From contig JADJQP010000004.1 in NCBI GenBank assembly GCA_016712665.1, positions 186,001 to 250,000 on the forward strand: DNA of 64,000 bases, written 5' to 3'. Source of the stretch: Bacteroidota bacterium. Its GTDB lineage: Bacteria > Bacteroidota > Bacteroidia > Chitinophagales > Chitinophagaceae. Of the stretch, positions 58,601-64,000 are shown piece by piece. Positions within the stretch are counted from its first letter, which is position 1. Each line of letters opens with the position of its first letter. The position numbers and the translations under genes are program-made. The notes under the pieces are model-generated. The model saw nothing but the letters and a program-made list of their open reading frames with translations. It was not told where the DNA came from and searched no databases.

Positions 58601-58679
58601 CTTTGGTCATCATATAAACACTGCAGGCAATTGCACAAATAACCCACCCAATAATATTGTTTAACTTGTTATAATTCAT
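55623..58679 (-). CDS. DUF2723 (TMEM260-like) multi-pass membrane protein, probable glycosyltransferase
   Basis: A 1018-residue inner-membrane protein. The start is ATG 58679 (MNYNKLNNIIGWVICAIACSVY); the longer ORF crosses a promoter box. The N-terminal signature is ATVSFWDCGEFISGAAKLEVVHSPGAPL, with the acidic Asp/Glu pair expected in GT-C enzymes. About 12-13 transmembrane segments are followed by a large periplasmic region and TPR-like helices (LAEHLLRINRKEDALKIADHV). The family includes human TMEM260, a protein O-mannosyltransferase, so protein O-glycosylation in the periplasm is a plausible inference. Substrate not known. Confidence 0.88.
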   Translation of the reverse strand: MNYNKLNNIIGWVICAIACSVYMMTKEATVSFWDCGEFISGAAKLEVVHSPGAPLFLMIGRLFVILFGGVAKAALAINALSALCSGFTILFLFWTITHFAKRIISKQNEELTQSNLINIMGAGIVGALAYTFSDTFWFSAVEGEVYSMSSFLTALVFWAILKWEDRLNEEGGYADRWIVLIAFILGLSIGVHLLNLLTIPAIVMVYYFKKYTVSTKGTIIAFILGCVITGAVQYGVIQAVPMLASQMDIIFVNSMGMPFNSGVFFTILILAVACFFILKWAKKANYYFVHLGTLCFIFILIGNSAFFQTIIRSNADVPIDMTNPDNAISLIKYLQREQYGKVPLLTGPDYNSKPTGMKEGTMQYWKGEKRYEELGEKQDEYEYDADQLRVFPRIWDGNDPNHAQFYQNYLGLSENERASSGDNLKFFLGYQVNQMWWRYFCWNYIGRQNDVQNIQGEPQNGNWMSGIKVLDKMRLGDVDKMPIPLRQNRARNELYFLPFILGLLGLFFQYQHDKQNTFIVTLLFFFTGLAIVIYLNNTPMQPRERDYAYAGATYAFAIWIGLGVMMVSDLFKKLKLGAMSPAFATIVCLLAVPVLMASKEWDDHDRSNKTLAHATAVNFLESCEPNAILFTEGDNDTYPLWYAQEVEGIRTDVRLVNISLLGIDWYIDQLGHAVNKAAPVPLVWKPEQYRGEKRNYIQYYDSKAIAQDKYVNLTEILQWVGDDKNAQNGMNGRGLNYFPVKNFYLPVDKELVRKNNIIAPNDTSFIEEQVRFSMPKNVAYKNDLAILNVLAANAWKRPIYFANSIDPDHYEGLTEYLQLEGLAFKLVPVRTPGSTANAPLRVNVDKCMDLILNKFTFGGAEKANVYFDQTNRRMLNTPRVLAFQLAEHLLRINRKEDALKIADHVVKSIHEKAFPTGLSQEDRTMILMTDVYIKAGGKAQAKILTDKLMKFLEDDIAYMNSLPSDKKGFKQDDIQFELTAMNFLANEAMNNGMQDIGKPMSDKVNSFASYMPRQQQGQ

Positions 58680-58700
58680 ATTCAATAATATATAAGAAAG

Positions 58701-58708
58701 CAAATATA
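58701..58708 (-). promoter_or_regulatory. Putative -7 box of the DUF2723 gene
   Basis: TATATTTG on the minus strand, exact TAnnTTTG match, 21 bases upstream of ATG 58679. It supports that start over the longer ORF from 58805. Confidence 0.5.
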
Positions 58709-58901
58709 AAAAAATGAATGATAGCGAGGGGATTTGTTTTCCGTTAAAATAAATTAAATGGCCTGAAGGTGCATTTGAAGGCTTACTGGCAGCTGAATGT
58801 GCCATCTAGGTTGATTATACCGGAATGGCATCCGCCATGTAAGGCCTATTTTGGCAAATTATTAAGATTTCAGGCGCTCATTTTACGTAATATACCCTTC
58901 C

Positions 58902-59870
58902 CTAATCATCTTCATATATTTTCATTTTGTACACGAAAAGACAGCCAATAAGGGCGGGAATAATGAGATTGATAAGCCACAACATCAGTGAAGAAGATAC
59001 AATTCCCAGCTGATTGGCACTTAAAGGCAATAGGAAATAAAGGGCGGTTTCACCCCGCACGCCTATTTCGGCAATAGCAATAGTGGGTACTATGGCCATG
59101 GCCCAAAAGATAAGCCAAATGGTAAAAATCAAATCAGCCAGTGGGGCAAATACCATCATTACTTGCAAAAGGAGTAAAAATTGTACCGTATAAACGATGT
59201 ACCGAATAAATGATAGAAATAAAATATACAAGAGTTGCTTCTGATCAAAGCGCTTGACGATTTCAAGATATATTCGAATTTTTCGTAAGAAGGTAATTCC
59301 CTTGGTCCATTCAATAATTTTGTATAAATGAAAATAAAAATAGGTCAATGATGCGCAGAGGATGACACTACTAATTAATAATACCGTTAACCAATTCCCC
59401 TGCTTGATATAGGATATGTAGTAAATAAGACCCGATAAGCCTAAAAAACCGGTAATAATCAATTGCGCAAAACTGCCGATGATGGTAACCGTAATACCCT
59501 GTATTTTATTGACATTTTTTAGGTACAGAATACGACCCATATACTCTCCGATTCTGTTGGGGGTAATAACCGAAACAGCCACGCCCGTCAACACGGATTG
59601 CAGCGATCGTGACAAGGAAAACTCTTCCGTCCCCTTCAACAACAAACGCCATTTGCCTGCTTCAATAGACCAGTTAAGAACCATCAACACGATAACGGCT
59701 GCTAGCAATAGAATTTTTTGTGCATTCCATTCGACATACAAATCGTAGAGCGTAGATTTCAGGTTTTGTTGCCGTTGAATTTGATGGTATAAAGAATAGG
59801 CCATCCATGAAAACAAAATAAATCCAATAACTCCCTTGAAGATTAATTTTATACTTTTGTTTTTTAGCAC
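58902..59870 (-). CDS. Flippase-like membrane protein (lysylphosphatidylglycerol synthase TM / UPF0104 family)
   Basis: A 322-residue protein with about 8 transmembrane segments. Family hallmarks are NWSIEAGKWRLLL, a loop VTPNRIGEYMGRILYLK-like segment (ITPNRIGEYMGRILYL) and the IAEIGVRGETALYF region near the C-terminus. Members are related to the flippase domain of MprF and to AglD-like proteins and are thought to move or modify lipids. It is divergent from ruvC with 18 bases between the starts. Substrate unknown. Confidence 0.85.
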   Translation of the reverse strand: MLKNKSIKLIFKGVIGFILFSWMAYSLYHQIQRQQNLKSTLYDLYVEWNAQKILLLAAVIVLMVLNWSIEAGKWRLLLKGTEEFSLSRSLQSVLTGVAVSVITPNRIGEYMGRILYLKNVNKIQGITVTIIGSFAQLIITGFLGLSGLIYYISYIKQGNWLTVLLISSVILCASLTYFYFHLYKIIEWTKGITFLRKIRIYLEIVKRFDQKQLLYILFLSFIRYIVYTVQFLLLLQVMMVFAPLADLIFTIWLIFWAMAIVPTIAIAEIGVRGETALYFLLPLSANQLGIVSSSLMLWLINLIIPALIGCLFVYKMKIYEDD

Positions 59871-59888
59871 CCTGTAAAAATACTACCC

Positions 59889-60449
59889 TTGCCCCGCAAA
59901 ACAGAAATAATTTTAGGAATTGATCCCGGCACCATCGTGATGGGATATGGCCTTGTAGAAATTGTTGCAAATCAGCCGAAGTTGATAGAAATGGGTGTGC
60001 TGAAACTGTCAAAATATAAGAATGCGAACCAGCGACTCCAACTCATTTATAATAAAATAACAGAGCTTCAAAAGGCTTTTTTACCCACACAATTTGCAAT
60101 CGAAGCCCCCTTTTTTGGAAAAAATGTACAAAGCATGCTCAAATTGGGAAGGGCTCAGGGGGTTGCTATCGCAAGTGCCATGCAACACGGATTAAGCGCG
60201 CAGGAATACTCCCCAAAAAAGATAAAGCAGTCGATTACAGGAAATGGGAACGCAAGCAAAGATCAGGTTTGGAAAATGTTGCAACAAATTTTAAAATTTG
60301 AGGACCGACCTGAATTTTTGGATGCCACAGATGCCGTTGCCGTCGCACTTTGTCATTTTTATCAGTCGATGCAATTCAATACCAAAGGTTTGAAAGAGAA
60401 TAATTGGGAAACATTCTTGAAGAATAATGCGCACAGAATCAAAAAATAA
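59889..60449 (+). CDS. ruvC: Holliday junction resolvase RuvC
   Basis: A 186-residue endonuclease that resolves recombination junctions. It starts at TTG 59889. Acidic catalytic residues: Asp 12 (LGIDPGT), Glu 72 (FAIEAPFFGKN) and the C-terminal DATDAVAVALCH pair. The segment SPKKIKQSITGNGNASKDQV is the family DNA-binding region. Intact and normal in length. The histidine kinase gene follows closely on the same strand. Confidence 0.95.
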   Translation: MPRKTEIILGIDPGTIVMGYGLVEIVANQPKLIEMGVLKLSKYKNANQRLQLIYNKITELQKAFLPTQFAIEAPFFGKNVQSMLKLGRAQGVAIASAMQHGLSAQEYSPKKIKQSITGNGNASKDQVWKMLQQILKFEDRPEFLDATDAVAVALCHFYQSMQFNTKGLKENNWETFLKNNAHRIKK

Positions 60450-60476
60450 CTAATTTTAGATTTGTTCAAAAACTAT

Positions 60477-61760
60477 ATGAGTAATAAGACACTCCGTATC
60501 ATATTTATTTTATCGGTAGTATGTGCCATTTTGACCATAGCCACACAATTTTTTCTTATAAAAAAGGCGTATGAACTCGAAAAAACGACCTTTAATACTC
60601 ATGTTACCTTTGCGCTTAAGAATGTGGCTGTGCATTTGCTCAAAATGAATAATAATTTTAGTCAGGTAGATAGTATCGTGTCACAGGTTGAAGATAATTT
60701 TTACACGGTGCGGGTTAACGACAAAATCGACTCAACCGTGTTAGAAACACTGCTGAAACGCGAACTGAATACCCAACAAATTAAAATAGATTTTGAAATT
60801 TTGGTGTATGATTGCGAAAGTGAAAATGTGAAATTTAGGAAGTATATTAGTCTCAATAAAACAGAGGAAAATAATGACATTATCCCAGCCAAATTTCCAA
60901 AAAACTTAAAAGAGAATAATTATTTTGCAGTGCATTTTCCCCATTTGGATACATTTTTGAATAAGGAAATGATTTCATGGGGCTTTTCAAGTTTGGTGTT
61001 GTTTTTATTTTTAGTGATATTGGCCTATGCCATTTTTACCATTTTCCGGCAAAAAAGACTGAGCGAAATACAAAAAGATTTCGTCAATAATATGACGCAT
61101 GAATTTAAGACCCCTTTGGCCACTATCAAAATATCATCAGAGGTACTAAAGAACCCCAATATTGTAAACAATCCCGAGCGCTTGTTGAATTATGCTACGA
61201 TTATTAGTAATGAAACGGAACATCTCACGCATCAGGTAGAGCGGGTATTACAGATGGCCAAGAGCGGCAGAGATGTGATATCACTTAACAAAGAGTGGAT
61301 CGAACTGCAACCGATGCTTGAAGATATTATCGACAAAACCTATAAACCCCTCATCCGGTCAAGAGGAGGCGACATCAAGGTACAGATGCTATGCAAGTCC
61401 ATCCATTTTGAAGTAGACAAGTTGCATATCAAAAATGTGATTGGAAATTTATTGGATAATGCGGTAAAGTATTGCAAAAACAAACCTTCTATATTGATTA
61501 CCTGCAACGAGGAAAAAGATATGGTTTCCATTTCTATCAAAGACAATGGCATTGGCATTTCTAAGGAAAATTTATCACATGTTTTTGATCGATTCTACCG
61601 GATTCCAACAGGCAACCTTCATGATGTGAAGGGTTTTGGTTTGGGATTAAATTATGTAAGACTTATTTGCAAGCAACATGGAGGCGATATAAAAGTTTCA
61701 AGTGAACTTGAAAAAGGTTCAGAATTTTGTATATTTATACCGAAAAAATTTAAACGCTAA
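60477..61760 (+). CDS. Sensor histidine kinase (HisKA/HATPase, EnvZ/PhoR-like)
   Basis: A 427-residue membrane kinase. I prefer ATG 60477 (MSNKTLRIIFILSVVCAIL); TTG 60462 is in frame 15 bases upstream. Two transmembrane helices (about 7-27 and 165-190) enclose a periplasmic sensor of about 140 residues without a recognised fold. Then come the HisKA box NNMTHEFKTPLATIK with the phospho-His, N-box NVIGNLLDNAVKYC, G1 DNGIGISKEN and G2 GFGLGLNYV. It is paired with the OmpR-type regulator 6 bases downstream. Ligand unknown. Confidence 0.94.
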   Translation: MSNKTLRIIFILSVVCAILTIATQFFLIKKAYELEKTTFNTHVTFALKNVAVHLLKMNNNFSQVDSIVSQVEDNFYTVRVNDKIDSTVLETLLKRELNTQQIKIDFEILVYDCESENVKFRKYISLNKTEENNDIIPAKFPKNLKENNYFAVHFPHLDTFLNKEMISWGFSSLVLFLFLVILAYAIFTIFRQKRLSEIQKDFVNNMTHEFKTPLATIKISSEVLKNPNIVNNPERLLNYATIISNETEHLTHQVERVLQMAKSGRDVISLNKEWIELQPMLEDIIDKTYKPLIRSRGGDIKVQMLCKSIHFEVDKLHIKNVIGNLLDNAVKYCKNKPSILITCNEEKDMVSISIKDNGIGISKENLSHVFDRFYRIPTGNLHDVKGFGLGLNYVRLICKQHGGDIKVSSELEKGSEFCIFIPKKFKR

Positions 61761-61766
61761 AAAATT

Positions 61767-62474
61767 ATGCCGCAAAAAACTCGAATTCTATTAGTGGAGG
61801 ATGATGCCTCTTTGGGATATGTTATCAAGGATAGTCTTGAAGAACGTGGTTTTGAAGTCACGCATGCGACAGATGGAAACGCCGGTTGGCAGCAATTTTC
61901 AAAAAATTTCTATGACCTTTGTCTATTAGATGTAATGATGCCTCAAAAGGATGGATTTACGCTAGCTACTCAAATTCGAAGAAAAAACACTCATATTCCC
62001 ATCCTCTTCATTACCGCAAAAAGTTTACAAGAGGATAAAATTGCCGGATTTAAGGCAGGTGGCGATGATTATATTACCAAGCCCTTTAGTATGGAAGAAT
62101 TAATGCTTCGTATTGAAGTATTTTTAAAACGAACTAAGAGCCCCAACTCCGATGAATTGATTTTTCAAATTGGCAATACGGTGTTTGATTTTCCTAATTT
62201 AACCGTAAAAGGGCCCAATACTGATTTGCGGCTTACGCAAAAGGAGGCTGATTTGTTACGATTTTTCTGTTTAAATCCGAATCGAGTGGTGAAACGTGAT
62301 GAAGTATTGACAAAAGTTTGGGGAAAAGACGATTACTTTTTAGGTAGAAGTATGGATGTGTTCATCACTAAAATAAGAAAATACCTTAAAGAGGAACATG
62401 ATATTGAAATACAAACCATTCACGGTGTTGGATTTCGATTTATAAACCCTAGTGCTGAAGGGCATGAAGGATAG
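61767..62474 (+). CDS. OmpR/PhoB-type response regulator
   Basis: A 235-residue transcription regulator. The receiver (1-120) has VEDDASLGY, phospho-acceptor Asp in LLDVMMPQKDGF and the Lys of DYITKPFSMEEL. The C-terminal winged helix (about 135-230) has LTQKEADLLRFFCLNPNRVV and FLGRSMDVFITKIRKYL, ending IQTIHGVGFRFI. It overlaps the 3' end of the opposite-strand HIT gene by 26 bases. Partner of the preceding kinase. Confidence 0.95.
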   Translation: MPQKTRILLVEDDASLGYVIKDSLEERGFEVTHATDGNAGWQQFSKNFYDLCLLDVMMPQKDGFTLATQIRRKNTHIPILFITAKSLQEDKIAGFKAGGDDYITKPFSMEELMLRIEVFLKRTKSPNSDELIFQIGNTVFDFPNLTVKGPNTDLRLTQKEADLLRFFCLNPNRVVKRDEVLTKVWGKDDYFLGRSMDVFITKIRKYLKEEHDIEIQTIHGVGFRFINPSAEGHEG

Positions 62475-62847
62475 TATCCTGTATGCTGGATAGTTCCTCG
62501 CTCGTTAGCGATAATTTTTTCTTGGTAAAATTAAGGTCCTCTGCCGATTGAATGGGTACTAAATGAATATGTGCATGCGGTACCTCAATGCCAATTACAC
62601 TGATACCCACCCTATTGCATTCAAAGGAGCGCTCAAGTGCTTTGGCAATTGGTTTGGCAAAAAGTAAAGCCTTACCCAAAATATGGTCTGAGGCATCAAA
62701 TAGCTTATCTACTTCCAGTTTTGGCACCACTAATACATGTCCTAGGGCAATGGGCATAATATCGAGAAAGGCGATAAAATCATCATCTTCTGCAATTTTA
62801 TAAGATGGTAGTTCGCCCGAAATAATTTTTGAAAAAATAGTACCCAT
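62449..62847 (-). CDS. HIT-family nucleotide-binding protein
   Basis: A 132-residue histidine-triad hydrolase (HinT-like purine nucleoside phosphoramidase or AMP-lysine hydrolase). It starts TIFSKIISGELPSYKIAEDD and has the triad HAHIH at residues 91-95. Length and the DNA-independent N-terminal region are standard. It begins 3 bases after the repaired greA stop, so the two are one transcript, and it is convergent with the OmpR regulator gene. Confidence 0.92.
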   Translation of the reverse strand: MGTIFSKIISGELPSYKIAEDDDFIAFLDIMPIALGHVLVVPKLEVDKLFDASDHILGKALLFAKPIAKALERSFECNRVGISVIGIEVPHAHIHLVPIQSAEDLNFTKKKLSLTSEELSSIQDTILHALQH

Positions 62848-62849
62848 CC

Positions 62850-63322
62850 TTAAATCGTTATATTCTCTACTTTAAACTTTACGATGCCGCCTGGTGTTGG
62901 TCACCTCCGCCACTTCGCCGAGGGTTTTGCCTAATAGTCCTTTGCCGATGGGAGAGGAAACAGAGATTTTCCCTACTTTGATATCAGCCTCATTTTCAGA
63001 AACAATCTGATATTGAATAGATTTTTTGGTATTCATATTTAAGATGGTCACCTTACTTAATATGGTAACTTTGCTGGTATCTATATCCTTAATATCAATT
63101 ACCCGTGCATTCACTACCGCAGTTTCTAAAATCGAAATGCGAGCCTCGTGATGGCCTTGTGCCTCTTTGGCTGCATCATACTCAGCATTTTCTTTTAAAT
63201 CCCTTTTCGCGTGCTTCTGCAATAGCTTTTGCTATTTCAGATCTACCTACAGACTTCAATTGATTTAACTCTAATATCATCTGATCTAAAGTTTCTTTAG
63301 TTACATACGTGATATTGCTCAT
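62850..63322 (-). CDS. greA: Transcription elongation factor GreA, split by two indels
   Basis: GreA rescues backtracked RNA polymerase by stimulating transcript cleavage. From ATG 63322 it reads SNITYVTKETLDQMILELNQ, then AKAIAEAREKG, where the frame breaks near 63201-63207. Restoring two bases in the G/A run gives EKGDLKENAEYDAAKEAQ, the conserved acidic tip. A second break near 62897-62898, removing one T, gives VTTPGGIVKFKVENITI and a stop at 62850, the usual C-terminus. About 156 residues after repair. Essential-type gene, so sequence errors are more likely than decay. Confidence 0.9.
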
Positions 63323-63354
63323 CGATACATTATTTATGAATTGTTATTAAAAAG

Positions 63355-63386
63355 AATCAACGCTTTCAGAACTGAAAGCGTTGATT
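63355..63386 (-). terminator. Strong rho-independent terminator
   Basis: Perfect 15-base inverted repeat: AATCAACGCTTTCAG (63355-63369), two-base loop, CTGAAAGCGTTGATT (63372-63386). On the minus strand it is followed by CTTTTTAATA. It ends the PorV-like gene transcript before greA. Confidence 0.85.
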
Positions 63387-63415
63387 GCAAAAATATATTA
63401 ATTTTAGATTATTTC

Positions 63416-64000
63416 CTACTCTGATTTGGAGGCTCCAATATTGAGTCGCAAACCAATTACATGTACACCACCTGCAATGCGAGTGGGTTTGTAACCATAG
63501 TCAATGGCAATGGCAGGAGCCGATTCTTTTGAAGAGAATCGCGTTTGAAGGGTAATACCCGCACTCAAGCCAGTATAAAAGGTGGTTGTGTTTTCTTTAT
63601 TCCCAATATTAGACTCATATCGATAGGCTGCACGCAACATAAATTTTTCTTTGTACGCATATTCAGCCCCCACACCAATCCAATCGCTATTATATGCATT
63701 AGAAATGAAACTTGCCATCGTACTTAATCGATGGTTCGGCATTTTTTCTGCAGCTTCTGGTCCTGCTGTTGCAGAGGCTTCATCTAAATAAAAGTCGTAG
63801 CCAGTAGCAATATTCAGTTGTGATGGCAATGAAAATTTCTCAGAACGTGACTGCGTGGTAAGTTCACGAGCAAAGTCCGGACTGGTTCCATTAAAGCTAA
63901 AACCATCTCCTGAAAAACGAAGATTGGTTCCTACATTTCGTAAGCTAATACCAATATGAAAATTATCTCGCTTCCCGGCGGTGTACTGTACCCCTGCATC
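63416..64000 (-). CDS. PorV/PorQ-family outer-membrane protein (5' end outside window)
   Basis: The frame is open to base 64000, so this is the C-terminal 194 residues or so. It reads DAGVQYTAGKRDNFHIGISL at the window edge, then GTNLRFSGDGFSF and later GAEYAYKEKFMLRAAYRYES and GVHVIGLRLNIGASK at the C-terminus. The pattern is that of PorV-like 14-strand barrels. A second PorV-like gene is common in T9SS bacteria. It is distinct from porV at 47032, sharing fold rather than close sequence. Partial, so exact subgroup is uncertain. Confidence 0.8.
   Translation of the reverse strand, partial: DAGVQYTAGKRDNFHIGISLRNVGTNLRFSGDGFSFNGTSPDFARELTTQSRSEKFSLPSQLNIATGYDFYLDEASATAGPEAAEKMPNHRLSTMASFISNAYNSDWIGVGAEYAYKEKFMLRAAYRYESNIGNKENTTTFYTGLSAGITLQTRFSSKESAPAIAIDYGYKPTRIAGGVHVIGLRLNIGASKSE

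Noticed and set aside
62449..62474. Overlap of the OmpR regulator and HIT genes as an error
   Set aside because: Both ends match family-typical C-termini; a 26-base convergent overlap is acceptable.
1..64000. tRNA, rRNA, insertion sequence, prophage or defence system
   Set aside because: I looked for T-loop motifs, transposase or integrase motifs, and restriction or toxin-antitoxin genes and found none that I could support.

Overview
This window is a chromosomal segment of a low-GC Bacteroidota bacterium. The evidence is type IX secretion (T9SS) genes (porQ, porU, porV and a second PorV-like gene), gldE, a T9SS sorting domain on a giant cargo protein, many TTG/GTG starts without Shine-Dalgarno leaders, and repeated TAnnTTTG promoter boxes, which are the Bacteroidota -7 element. 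The gene order HU - mutY - ssb - gldE - porU - porV fits Chitinophagales/Saprospirales-like relatives, but I cannot place the genus. I saw no tRNA, rRNA, CRISPR array, insertion sequence or prophage.

Layout. 0-4 kb: the end of porQ, a secreted carboxypeptidase-regulatory-like protein and leuS. 4-8.4 kb: a surface-polysaccharide block (sugar dehydrogenase, flippase, hexapeptide acyltransferase, glycosyltransferase). 8.5-14.3 kb: one 1940-residue T9SS cargo protein with an N-terminal serine-hydrolase-like domain, about 17 tandem repeats of 83 residues and a C-terminal sorting domain. 14.4-19.8 kb: a glycoprotein-degradation-like set (glycosylasparaginase, CutC, beta-mannosidase) with two lipoproteins and an acyltransferase. 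19.7-26 kb: omega-amidase, recX, uvrD/pcrA, kup and a tRNA methyltransferase. 26-30 kb: a trifunctional MMPL/acyltransferase/methyltransferase fusion. 30-34 kb: a TPR histidine kinase with its LuxR-type regulator and small proteins. 34-40 kb: a propeller-like protein, adenine deaminase, RNase G, a 29-residue ribosomal protein, a TPR protein and HU. 40-48.3 kb: mutY, ssb, gldE, porU, porV. 48.4-64 kb: ispF, fabH, a flavin reductase, a FAH-family hydrolase, radC, an MBL-fold hydrolase, a DUF4476 protein, a biotin carrier, a DUF2723 membrane protein, a flippase-like protein, ruvC, an OmpR-type two-component pair, a HIT protein, greA and a PorV-like protein.

How the genes connect. PorU, PorV, PorQ and the PorV-like protein belong to the machine that would export and anchor the giant repeat protein. 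Many other genes are housekeeping.

Data quality matters. At least ten genes, several of them normally essential (leuS, fabH, greA, pcrA), are split by one- or two-base indels, mostly in homopolymers. In each case a one- or two-base change restores a family-typical sequence. I read these as sequencing or assembly errors and give one entry per gene. CutC and the beta-mannosidase instead have in-frame losses of whole structural segments, which homopolymer errors do not explain.
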